The notes beneath the pieces were generated by a model, which was not told the DNA's origin, searched no databases, and saw nothing but the letters and a program-made list of their open reading frames with translations. Positions 18,468 through 25,186 of a stretch of DNA of 64,000 nt are shown piece by piece. Source of the DNA: JBBPZA01 sp963728925. Lineage in GTDB: Bacteria; Actinomycetota; Thermoleophilia; Solirubrobacterales; Solirubrobacteraceae. A program made the position numbers and the translations under genes. How positions within the stretch are numbered: position 1 is the stretch's first letter; the number at the start of each line of letters is the position of its first letter. The DNA lies in the NCBI GenBank assembly GCA_963728925.1, contig CAVSMB010000014.1, positions 372,001 to 436,000 of the forward strand. The letters run 5' to 3'.

Positions 18468-18853
18468 GTTTGCGCCGTCTCCTCCGCGGGCCGCTCCCTC
18501 AGCGCCTCCGCGGTCCCCACCGTACCAGTGCCGCGGGTCACCTGCGCCGGACCCTAGTGCGTCGGTCATGGCTTTGCAATCACCCAACGGGTGGCGCACG
18601 GCAAGGTTTTGCACGGCTTATGAAATCGTGATGTTTGCGGGCAATCTGAGCGCCCTGCGGAGAGCTTCCGCGGTCCGTCGCGAGCGCCTCCGCAGGTCCG
18701 GCCCCGCCTACCGCCAGGCACTGACCCTCGATCTGAGGATGAGCGTCTGCAGTGCGCGCTGGTCGGCGGGCTAACGGCGGGGCCGCAGCGCGCCCGGGGC
18801 CGCGCGCTACAGTGCATCCTCGCTTGCACGGCGACCCCAAGGAGCCCCGGATC
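18468..18853. other. 386-bp divergent regulatory region between the wall-hydrolase and coiled-coil genes
   Basis: No credible gene is seen. The region contains a minus-strand promoter (18551-18579), a CACCC-AAC-GGGTG hairpin (18581-18593), an unusually AT-rich patch at about 18605-18650, and partial copies of the TCCGCGG palindrome core near 18665 and 18690. It also has a plus-strand TACAGT (18808-18813) upstream of the coiled-coil gene. The hydrolase leader would be about 75 nt long. I could not fit a known riboswitch to it. Confidence 0.5.
18551..18579 (-). promoter_or_regulatory. Promoter of the wall-hydrolase gene (TTGCAA - 17 bp - TAGGGT)
   Basis: On the minus strand TTGCAA (18579-18574) and TAGGGT (18556-18551) are separated by exactly 17 bp. 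This is one of the clearest two-part promoters in the window. The predicted start lies about 75 nt before the GTG. Confidence 0.6.
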
Positions 18854-19300
18854 GTGGACGACGAGACCCAGGACGACGGGCTGCGCGCCCGCCTCACGCG
18901 CCAGAGCGAGGACGCGATCGGCAAGCTGGCCGGGGACCTGCTCGAGAACCCGCTGGTCAACGCCGCGATCACCCGCGCCTTCGACGCGCGCGAGAAGGCC
19001 TCGCAGGCCCAGGAGGTCGCGATGGGCGCCCTCAACATCCCTTCGGCGGCGGACCTCGAGCGACTGACCCGCCGCCTGCGCTCGGTCTCCCAGCGCCTCG
19101 AGGGCATCGAGGACGGCGTCGACCGGCTCGATGAGCGTCTCGGCGCGCTCGGCTCGAGCGCGAAGATCGAGGACCGCCTGCAGGGCATCGAGGAGCGCCT
19201 CGAGGCGATCGCCGGCGAGCTCTCGCGGCTCGGCGACGCGGTGGCCGACATCGAGCCCGTGCCGCGCGAGCAGGAACGCCTGAAGGTCGGCGAGAACTAG
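18854..19300 (+). CDS. Coiled-coil protein, phasin-like in character
   Basis: 148 residues. The N-terminus is acidic (DDETQDDG), followed by an amphipathic helix (IGKLAGDLLENPLVNAAITRAFDAREKASQAQE). The rest is a long coiled coil with heptads in DLERLTRRLRSVSQRLEGIEDGVDRL and IEDRLQGIEERLEAIAGELSRLGDAV. No TM segment or enzyme motif is present. The organisation resembles phasins and other scaffold proteins, and a second such gene lies at 20327. GTG 18854 is chosen because AAGGAG lies 9 nt upstream; the TACAGT at 18808 would give a leader of about 35 nt. Function unknown. Confidence 0.75.
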   Translation: MDDETQDDGLRARLTRQSEDAIGKLAGDLLENPLVNAAITRAFDAREKASQAQEVAMGALNIPSAADLERLTRRLRSVSQRLEGIEDGVDRLDERLGALGSSAKIEDRLQGIEERLEAIAGELSRLGDAVADIEPVPREQERLKVGEN

Positions 19301-19510
19301 CGGGGGGCCGGAGGCCGGCGCGGCGGGGGCCGGCGCGGCCCCCTTGGTCTCGTGCGAGGCCGGGGTGGGTCGGCGACCTCTTGCGGCGGCGGAGTGCTCC
19401 CCGTTTACCGCATCGGGCGAGGGAGAGGGAGGGGGCGAGCGCTCGTGGAGGGTCAACAACCGCGCACTCGGTCACTCGCGGAGATCGAGGTATATGCGGA
19501 AAGTGCCGCG

Positions 19511-19590
19511 CCGCGCTTCCGCGGAAGCGCCCGCGCCGCCCCGCGCTTCCGCGGAAGCGCCCGCGCCGCCCCGCGCTTCCGCGGAAGCGG
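19511..19590. repeat. 2.7 tandem copies of a 30-bp unit containing the palindrome GCGCTTCCGCGGAAGCGC
   Basis: The units start at 19511, 19541 and 19571 (the last is 20 bp). Each holds an 18-bp palindrome (16 bp in the last) joined by a CCCGCGCCGCCC linker. They lie between the coiled-coil gene and the 3' end of the nucleoside phosphorylase remnant. The same core occurs at 588-603. The rest of the 294-bp gap (19301-19594) shows no gene. It may be a REP-like element or a cluster of terminator hairpins. Confidence 0.8.
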
Positions 19591-19594
19591 CCCC

Positions 19595-20304
19595 CTAGAC
19601 CGCCCTCGCCGGGCGACCCGCGTCCTCGCGCAGCAGCGCGGCGGCGCCGACCGCGCCCACTCGCCGCCCGATCTCCTCCAGGGCGTCCTGCTCCACCCGC
19701 TCGTGCTCGCCCGCGCGCAGGTCGGTGACCGCGAGCACGCAGCCCGCCCGCAGGTCGAGGAGCTCCGCGAGACGGAAGATCGTCGCCGACTCCATCTCGG
19801 CCACGAGCGCGCCGTCGGCGACCGTCCGGTCCGGGCCGTGCTCGTAGAAGAGGTCGGTGGTGAGCACGGCGCCGGCGTGTGCCTTGTCGCCCGCGGCCAG
19901 CTCCAGCGCCGCGGTCAACCCCGGGTCCGGGCCGACGGTCGCTCCGGCGCCCAGCGCGCGACTCGTGCCGTCGCCGGCCAGCGCCTCGCGGGCCACGACC
20001 ATGTCGCCGAAGCGAAGGTCCTCGCGCAGCGCGCCGCACGTGCCGACGCGCACCACGCGCCGGGCGCCGAGGCCCGCGAGCTCCTCGACGACGATGGCCG
20101 CGCTCGGGCCGCCCATCTGGTGCTCTGGACGGTCAGCGGCTCGCCGTCGGCCGCCGCGCCCGTGTAGCCCCACAGGCCGCGATGGTGGTTGAACATGCGC
20201 GGGGCGTCGAGCAGCGCCTGGGCCAGCAGCAGCGCGCGGCCGGGGTCGCCGGGGAGCAGCACGCGCTCGGCGAGCTCCGCGGCCGGACGCAGGTGGATCG
20301 GCAC
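19595..20304 (-). pseudogene. Nucleoside phosphorylase (PNP/UDP family), frameshifted
   Basis: The N-terminal frame starts at GTG 20304 and reads IHLRPAAELAERVLLPGDPGR (phosphate-binding GDPGR), MFNHHRGLWGYTG and PLTVQST. It then leaves the family. The neighbouring frame continues without loss from MGGPSAAIVVEEL through RVGTCGAL, VLTTDLFYEHG, ALVAEMESATIF (ribose-binding EMES) and a VTDL segment. The break is at 20117-20118, where one base is missing from the codon before MGGPS. If repaired, the enzyme would be about 236 residues and would split purine nucleosides or uridine. It is either a recent pseudogene or a sequencing error. A leaderless-type TAGTCT lies 6 nt before the start. Confidence 0.85.
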
Positions 20305-20309
20305 GCCCC

Positions 20310-20316
20310 TAGACTA
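20310..20316. promoter_or_regulatory. Overlapping divergent -10 elements (TAGACT on plus, TAGTCT on minus)
   Basis: The bases TAGACTA read as TAGACT (20310-20315) toward the gene at 20327 and as TAGTCT (20316-20311) toward the nucleoside phosphorylase. The minus-strand site ends 6 nt before its GTG. Only 22 bp separate the two start codons, so the two transcripts must compete for the same site. Confidence 0.55.
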
Positions 20317-20326
20317 GGACGCGGCC

Positions 20327-20713
20327 ATGGCCCGGAAGTCACCGCCGGACACGCTGCGCAACGCGGTCGACCGCACGGTCCAGGCCACCGTCGGGCAGGC
20401 GCAGATGACGCGCGAGCGGGCGCAGGAGCTCGTCGACGAGCTGGCGGGCGCCGCGGGCCGTGTGCGCGAGGCGCTCGACGACCTGCGGCTCGCCACCGGC
20501 GACGACGTCAAGACGCTCGGGGCGCGCCTGGCCGCGCTCGAGCGGCGGGTCGCCGAGCTCGAGGCGCCGGCGAACGGTCGCGCGAGCCAGGGCGGGGCTC
20601 GCTCTGGCGGCGGAGCGAAGCGGAGCAAGGCGGGCGGCAGGGCGAAGGGGGCGAAGGCGGGCGCCAAGGCGAAGGGGGCGAAGGCGGGCGCCAAGGCGAA
20701 GGGGAAGGCGTGA
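20327..20713 (+). CDS. PhaF/phasin-like protein with Lys-Ala-Gly repeat tail
   Basis: 128 residues. Residues about 10-75 form an amphipathic helical region (TLRNAVDRTVQATVGQAQ, ERAQELVDELAGAAGRVREALDDL) and a short coiled coil ending LAALERRVAELE. Residues about 85-128 are a repetitive basic tail (units of AKGAKAGAK). This is the layout of PhaF/PhaI phasins, where the tail binds DNA and the helix binds polyhydroxyalkanoate granules; histone H1-like proteins look similar. No PHA synthase is in the window, so granule binding is only an inference. Its TGA overlaps the GTG of the SCP2 gene. Confidence 0.7.
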   Translation: MARKSPPDTLRNAVDRTVQATVGQAQMTRERAQELVDELAGAAGRVREALDDLRLATGDDVKTLGARLAALERRVAELEAPANGRASQGGARSGGGAKRSKAGGRAKGAKAGAKAKGAKAGAKAKGKA

Positions 20714-21141
20714 CCTTGGCCTCGCCGTCCTTCACGTCCCCCGAGGAATTCGTCGAGGTCATGGACCGGGTCTTCACGATGATGAGCGAGGACCCCGACA
20801 TGGGCCCCAAGCTCCGCGACGCCGACACCCCCCAGCGCTTCGAGTTCACCGACTTCGACCTCGTCGTCAACGTCCGCGCCGGCGACAGCGGCGAGGACAA
20901 CCTCGTCTGGACATGGAGCGACGACGTCGCGTGGGAGCCCAAGGTGCGCATGTCGATGTCCTCCGAGACGGCCAACCGCTACTTCCAGGGCAAGGAGAAC
21001 GTCGCGATGGCCATCGCCCGCCGCCGCATCAAGCCCGGAGGTGACGTCAAGGCGGCGCTGGCGCTCATCCCCATCACCAAGCCGATCTACGCGCGCTTCC
21101 GGTCCTACCTCGACGACGAGCACCCGCACCTGCTCGCCTGA
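20710..21141 (+). CDS. SCP2-like sterol-carrier domain protein
   Basis: 143 residues. Seen: SPEEFVEVMDRVFTMMSEDPDMGPKLRDA, then FEFTDFDLVVNVRAGD and a C-terminal helix after NVAMAIARRRIKPGGDVKAALALIPITKP, matching the SCP2/alkyl-sulfatase C-terminal fold that shields a hydrophobic ligand. The usual W-x-x-D/R pattern is present as TWSDDVAWEPKVRMSM. The GTG start overlaps the previous stop (GTGA), so the two proteins are translationally coupled. It is probably a lipid-binding partner of the phasin-like protein. Confidence 0.78.
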   Translation: MTLASPSFTSPEEFVEVMDRVFTMMSEDPDMGPKLRDADTPQRFEFTDFDLVVNVRAGDSGEDNLVWTWSDDVAWEPKVRMSMSSETANRYFQGKENVAMAIARRRIKPGGDVKAALALIPITKPIYARFRSYLDDEHPHLLA

Positions 21142-21146
21142 CGGGC

Positions 21147-22334
21147 GTGCCGGAGCTGGTCTTCTCCCTCTCCGAGGTCGCGCGCCGCACCGGGGTCAGC
21201 CCGGGCACGCTGCGGCGCTGGGCCGAGGGCGGCCTGATCCCCGGCTGGGACGGGCGTTGGACGATCGCGTCGCTCGCCCAGGCGCGGCTTGTCGCGCGCC
21301 TGCGCGAGCGCGGCCACTCGCTCGAGCAGATCCGCGCGGCCAGCGAGTCCGGCCACCTCGCCTTCGGCTACATCGAGGACCTCTTCCCGAGCGACGACGT
21401 CCGCTACTCGATCGCCGAGGCGGCGCAGGAGACCGGCCTGGAGCCCGCGCTGATCGAGCGCATCACCTCGGCCTTCGGGGTCAGCGTCCAGCAGCTCGAG
21501 CGCCCGCTGACCGAGGACGACCTCCGGCTCCTCCGCTACGTCGCGTCCGTGCTCGCCGCGGGCTTCCCGCTCGTCGCCCTGCTCCAGCTCATCCGCGTCT
21601 ACGGGCAGGCGCTCGCGCAGATCGCCGACGCCGAGGTCCGCCTCTTCCACCTCTACGTGCACGAGCCGCTGATCCGCGACGGGGTCCCGGGGCTCGAGAT
21701 GGCCGAGGAGATGGAGGGGCTGGTCCGCGAGCTGCTGCCGCTGGCCTCGCCGATCATGGAGCACATCCACAGGCGCTTCCTGCACCACTTCGTCGAGCAG
21801 GACGTGGTCGGCCACATGGAGACCGACCTCGACGGCGGGCTCGACGACCTCGGCCGCCTGCGCGTCGTGATCGCCTTCGCCGACCTGGCCGGCTACACCC
21901 GCCTCACCGAAGAGGTTGGGGATGAGGAGGCGGTGAGCGCCGTCGAGCGCTTCCTGGACGGGGTGGAGAACACGCTCCCCGATGACGCGCGGGTCATCAA
22001 GACGATCGGCGACGAGGTGATGGTCGTGGGCTCCGACCCGGCGGCGCTGGTCGATTGGGCCGTGGGCTTCCAGACGCTGGTCGGCGACGAGCGGCCCCTG
22101 CCTCGCATCGGCATGCACTACGGCCAGACCCTCTACCGCGACGGCGACTACTACGGCCGCGAGGTCAACATCGCCGCGCGCGTGGCGGCGCGCGCGGCCG
22201 GCGGCGAGGTCATCGTCACGCGCCCGGTCGTCGAGGCGGCCGGTCCCAACCTCGAGTTCGAGGGCATCGGCGAGGTACGGCTCAAGGGCTTCTCGGACAC
22301 GACCGAGCTGTTCGTGGCGGAGCTGGCGGAGTGA
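21147..22334 (+). CDS. MerR-type helix-turn-helix fused to a class III adenylate/guanylate cyclase
   Basis: 395 residues. Residues about 5-70 are a MerR-like winged helix (FSLSEVARRTGVSPGTLRRWAEGGLIPGWDGRWTI). Residues about 80-225 are an all-helical linker. Residues about 235-390 are a class III cyclase with the metal-binding Asp in FADLAGYTRL and the second Asp in VIKTIGDEVMV, and the transition-state Asn/Arg in NIAARV. The catalytic set looks complete, so cAMP (or cGMP) synthesis is expected. The first domain may bind DNA or serve only as a sensor. The GTG start is 3 nt after the SCP2 stop, and the end overlaps the tilS GTG. Confidence 0.9.
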   Translation: MPELVFSLSEVARRTGVSPGTLRRWAEGGLIPGWDGRWTIASLAQARLVARLRERGHSLEQIRAASESGHLAFGYIEDLFPSDDVRYSIAEAAQETGLEPALIERITSAFGVSVQQLERPLTEDDLRLLRYVASVLAAGFPLVALLQLIRVYGQALAQIADAEVRLFHLYVHEPLIRDGVPGLEMAEEMEGLVRELLPLASPIMEHIHRRFLHHFVEQDVVGHMETDLDGGLDDLGRLRVVIAFADLAGYTRLTEEVGDEEAVSAVERFLDGVENTLPDDARVIKTIGDEVMVVGSDPAALVDWAVGFQTLVGDERPLPRIGMHYGQTLYRDGDYYGREVNIAARVAARAAGGEVIVTRPVVEAAGPNLEFEGIGEVRLKGFSDTTELFVAELAE

Positions 22335-23317
22335 CCGGCGATCGCGGGCGGCACGACGACCGTCGCACCCCCGGAGGCGATCGCGGCGAGACCGCAGCCC
22401 TCACCGCCGCCCGCGCGAGCGGGCTCCTTCCCGCCGGGGGGCCCGTCCTCGTGATGCTCTCGGGCGGCCCCGACTCGACCTGCCTGCTCGACGTCGCGGT
22501 CGCGCTGGCCGGGGCCGGCGCGGTGCGCGCGCTGCACGTGGACCACGGCCTGCGGGTGGGCTCCGCGGCCGATGCGGCGCACTGCGAGGCGCTGTGCGAG
22601 CGGCTCGGGGTCGCGCTGGAGGTCGAGCGGCTCGGGCCCGCGCCCGCGACGGGCAACCTCCACGCGTGGGCGCGAGACGCGCGCAGGGCGGCGGCGCACC
22701 GCCGCCCCGGCGCGATCGCCACCGGCCACACGGCGTCCGACCAGGCCGAGACGGTGCTCTACCGGCTCGCCGCCTCGCCCGGCCGGCGCGCGCTGCTCGG
22801 CATGGCACCGCGCGAGGGCCGCGTGGTGCGCCCCCTGCTCGAGGCGACGCGCGCGCAGACGGCCGCCCACTGCGCGACCCGAGGCCTGTCCGTGCTCGAC
22901 GACCCGGCGAACACCGATCCCGCGTACGCGCGCGCGCGAGTACGCGAGGGCCTGCTGCCGGCTCTGCGGGCCGTCCATCCGGCCGCCGAGGCGAGCGTCG
23001 TGCGCACCGCCCGCGTCCTGCGCGAAGAGGCCGAGGTGCTCGACGCGCTCGTCGAGGAGGTCCTCGAGGGAAGGACGGAGATCGAGCTCGCTCGGCTGCG
23101 CGCGCTGCCGCCCGCGCTCTCGCGGCTCGTCGTCCGCCGGCTCGCCGAAGACGCCCTCGGCGCGCGCGCGCCCCGGGCCGCGGGGCGCGCCGACGACGTC
23201 CTCACCCTGGGGCCCGACGAAGCGCTCGACGTGGGCGACGGCGCGCGCGCACGCACGCGCGCGGGCGTCCTTCGCTTCGAGCGGACCCCGGCGCGCTCGG
23301 CCCCGGCGTCGCCCTAG
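22331..23317 (+). CDS. tilS: tRNA(Ile)-lysidine synthase
   Basis: 328 residues, adding lysine to C34 of the minor tRNA-Ile so that it reads AUA. Seen: the PP-loop SGGPDSTCLLDVAV, LHVDHGLR, GHTASDQAETVLYRLA and RPLLEATRA. It is shorter than E. coli TilS; actinobacterial forms commonly lack the C-terminal domains, though a C-terminal ASP-type region remains. The GTG start overlaps the cyclase stop (GTGA). The tilS-hpt-ftsH-fol order is conserved in actinobacteria, but here the pair hpt/ftsH is separated by 1.3 kb of damaged genes. Confidence 0.92.
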   Translation: MTGDRGRHDDRRTPGGDRGETAALTAARASGLLPAGGPVLVMLSGGPDSTCLLDVAVALAGAGAVRALHVDHGLRVGSAADAAHCEALCERLGVALEVERLGPAPATGNLHAWARDARRAAAHRRPGAIATGHTASDQAETVLYRLAASPGRRALLGMAPREGRVVRPLLEATRAQTAAHCATRGLSVLDDPANTDPAYARARVREGLLPALRAVHPAAEASVVRTARVLREEAEVLDALVEEVLEGRTEIELARLRALPPALSRLVVRRLAEDALGARAPRAAGRADDVLTLGPDEALDVGDGARARTRAGVLRFERTPARSAPASP

Positions 23318-23320
23318 ACT
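23315..23320 (+). promoter_or_regulatory. Leaderless-type -10 (TAGACT) for hpt
   Basis: TAGACT overlaps the tilS stop and ends 8 nt before the hpt ATG. The same hexamer occurs before other starts in the window. Confidence 0.5.
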
Positions 23321-23328
23321 GCCGCGCG

Positions 23329-23862
23329 ATGCCCGACCGGGACTCCGCGATCGGCGAGATCCTCGTCCAGGCCGATGAGCTGCGCCACCGCGTCCGCGAG
23401 CTCGGCGCCCGCATCACCGAGGACTACACCGACCGCGATCTGGTCCTCGTAGGGGTGCTGAAGGGCGCGATCTTCTTCCTCTCCGACCTGATGCGTGAGA
23501 TCCACGTCCCCTGTGAGGTGGACTTCATGGCGGTCGCGTCCTACGGGTCGGCGACCGACTCCTCGGGCGTCGTGCGCATCCTCAAGGACCTCGACGCGGC
23601 CATCGAGGGCCGCGACGTGCTGATCGTCGAGGACATCGTCGACTCCGGGCTCACCCTGCAGTACCTGCTGCGCAACCTCGGCGCCCGCAACCCGGCGTCG
23701 CTCGAGGTGTGCGCCCTGCTGACCAAGCCCGAGCGTCGCAAGGTCGACCTCCCGACGCGCTACGTCGGCTTCGAGATCCCCAACCGCTTCGCGATCGGCT
23801 ACGGCCTGGACCACGGCGAGCACTACCGCAACCTGCCCTACGTCGCGGCGCTGCGGGACTAA
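23329..23862 (+). CDS. hpt: Hypoxanthine phosphoribosyltransferase
   Basis: 177 residues, purine salvage from PRPP and hypoxanthine/guanine to IMP/GMP. Seen: LVLVGVLKGAIFFLSDLMR, the flexible loop SYGSATDSSGVV, the PRPP motif VLIVEDIVDSGLTL, and KPERRKVDLPTRYVGFEIPNRFAIGYGLDH. The length is typical and the gene is intact. It follows tilS by 11 nt and ends in a stop that overlaps the stop of the opposite-strand AHSA1 remnant. Confidence 0.95.
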   Translation: MPDRDSAIGEILVQADELRHRVRELGARITEDYTDRDLVLVGVLKGAIFFLSDLMREIHVPCEVDFMAVASYGSATDSSGVVRILKDLDAAIEGRDVLIVEDIVDSGLTLQYLLRNLGARNPASLEVCALLTKPERRKVDLPTRYVGFEIPNRFAIGYGLDHGEHYRNLPYVAALRD

Positions 23863-24211
23863 CCGGCCAGCCGCTCGTCCAGCCGGTCGAAGAAGGTCCC
23901 CCAGCCCCGCTCGGCGGCGGCTCGTCGGGCTGCTCGCCGGGCTGGTCGGAGACCGTGAACACGAGCCGCTCGGGCTCGGCGACCTCGCGGTACTCGCCCG
24001 CCCAGTGGATCTCGCGCCGGCCCGGCTCGGCGAACATCGTCGCGCGCCACGCGCCGCCCGGCCTGACGTCCATCGCGACGCTCGAGAGCGGGACCTCGGA
24101 CTGCGGGCCGCCGAACCAGTCGGCGAAGCGCTCGGGCTCGGTCCACTCCCTCCACACCTGCTCGCGCGGGGCGTCGAACACGCGCGTCGTCGTGATCCCG
24201 AAGTCAGCCAT
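23859..24211 (-). pseudogene. AHSA1/SRPBCC family protein with internal deletion and frameshift
   Basis: The first 65-75 codons are a good AHSA1 domain: TTRVFDAPREQVWREWTEPERFADWFGG, then MDVRPGGAWRATMF, IHWAGEYREVAEPERLVFTVSDQPGE. The middle of the domain (normally about 40 residues of beta-sheet) is absent. The protein then resumes in another frame with AERGWGTFFDRLDERLAG, the usual C-terminal helix, ending at the hpt stop. The deletion joint is near 23915-23945. It overlaps the ArsR gene stop, as in the common ArsR-AHSA1 two-gene operon. A 24-bp direct repeat at its end (23869-23892) recurs at 24238-24261. Confidence 0.75.
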
Positions 24212-24545
24212 CCGCGGGTCGATTCTCGCCAGACCGGAGCCGCTCGTCCAGCCGGTCGAAGCTCGACTCCCAGAAGCGGCGGTAGTCCACCAGCCACTCC
24301 ACCGCCTCGTGCATGGGCACGGCGCGCAGTCGGGACGGCCGTCGCTGCCCGTCGCGCCCTCGCTCGATCAGCCCCGCGCGCTCGAGCACCCGGAGGTGGC
24401 CCGAGACCGCCTGGACGCTGATCGGAAACGGCTCCGCCAGCTCGTTGACTGTCGCCTGGCCGCGCCTCAGGCGAGCGAGGATCGCCCGTCGGGTGGGATC
24501 GGCGAGCGCGGCGAAGGTCGAGCTGAGCTGGTCGGACGAGATCGT
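24204..24545 (-). pseudogene. ArsR-family regulator lacking its start
   Basis: The frame reads DQLSSTFAALADPTRRAILARLRRGQATVNEL, then FPISVQAVSGHLRVLERAGLIERGRDGQRR, a complete ArsR winged helix, and a C-terminal helix EWLVDYRRFWESSFDRLDERL. No ATG, GTG or TTG precedes the conserved N-terminus; a TGA lies seven codons before it. At 24543-24545 the sequence switches directly to the body of an opposite-strand gene. It was probably the regulator of the AHSA1 gene with which it overlaps. Confidence 0.7.
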
Positions 24546-25048
24546 TCAGGCACGGAGGCTGGAGCCTCGAGATCCAGCGTGGCGAGGAGGGCGACAAGTT
24601 CAAGCTCGACGAGGCGATGGAGGCCGACGCGCTGCTGCTCGGCCGGGTCACCTACGAGGGCTTCGCGGAGGCGTGGCCCTCCCGCGGTGGCGAGTTCGCC
24701 GACAAGTTCAACACCATGCCGAAGTACGTCGTGGCTTCGGGCCCCGACGTGCCGGAATGGAGCAACTCGACGGTGCTGGAGGGCGACCTCGCCGAGGCAG
24801 TCGCCGCCTTGAAGCGCGACGTCGACGGCGACATCGTCGTCCACGGCAGCGCGCAACTCGTCCAGGAGCTGATCGAGCGCGACCTCGTCGACGAGTTGCG
24901 GCTGATGGTGTTCCCTGTTGTCCTGGGCGACGGGAAGCGACTCTTCGGAGCGACGAGCGACAAGAAGCCTCTGCGCCTGACCGACTCGCGGACGGTCGGG
25001 GACGGCGTCTCGATCCTCGTCTTCGAGGCAGCGGCCGCCAAGGCCTGA
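24545..25048 (+). pseudogene. RibD C-terminal / dihydrofolate-reductase-like protein, 5'-truncated
   Basis: In frame from 24545: HGGWSLEIQRGEEGDKFKLDEAM, then DALLLGRVTYEGFAEAWPSR, FNTMPKYVVASG, DIVVHGSAQLVQELIERDLVDELRLMVFPVVLG and GKRLFG. This is the typical dihydrofolate-reductase-like RibD_C domain, but without the first 30-40 residues (normally a strand followed by SLDG). A shortened product could start at ATG 24617. The missing 5' end coincides with the missing 5' end of the divergent ArsR gene, so one deletion removed both. Confidence 0.75.
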
Positions 25049-25186
25049 CATCAGCTCCCGCTAAAGATTCGTCTGGGCGGCGTCCGGGCGCTCCAGGGCG
25101 CCGTATCACCTGCCGACGGGCCAAAGGCCTACTGCTACGCTTGACAGCCCGGCGGATCGCCCGGGCCGCCGTCACTTTCGCCGCAC

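Noticed and set aside
18468..18600. c-di-AMP (ydaO-type) riboswitch before the wall-hydrolase gene
   Set aside because: Such switches precede wall hydrolases in actinobacteria, and GGGGACC occurs in the leader. However, the leader is only about 75 nt and the other conserved blocks (for example GACAGCUAACC) are absent.
19511..19590. Regular 30-bp repeats considered as a CRISPR array
   Set aside because: The units are head-to-tail with no variable spacers, fewer than three copies, and no cas genes are nearby.
23240..23275. CG-alternating stretch (GCGCGCGCGCACGCACGCGCGCG) as a Z-DNA or regulatory element
   Set aside because: It lies inside tilS and encodes a normal Ala/Arg stretch; at this base composition such runs are expected.
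25049..25186. Possible tRNA or small RNA gene in the gap before ftsH
   Set aside because: No cloverleaf or T-loop consensus could be fitted; the gap holds a TACGCT promoter-like site and a short leader.
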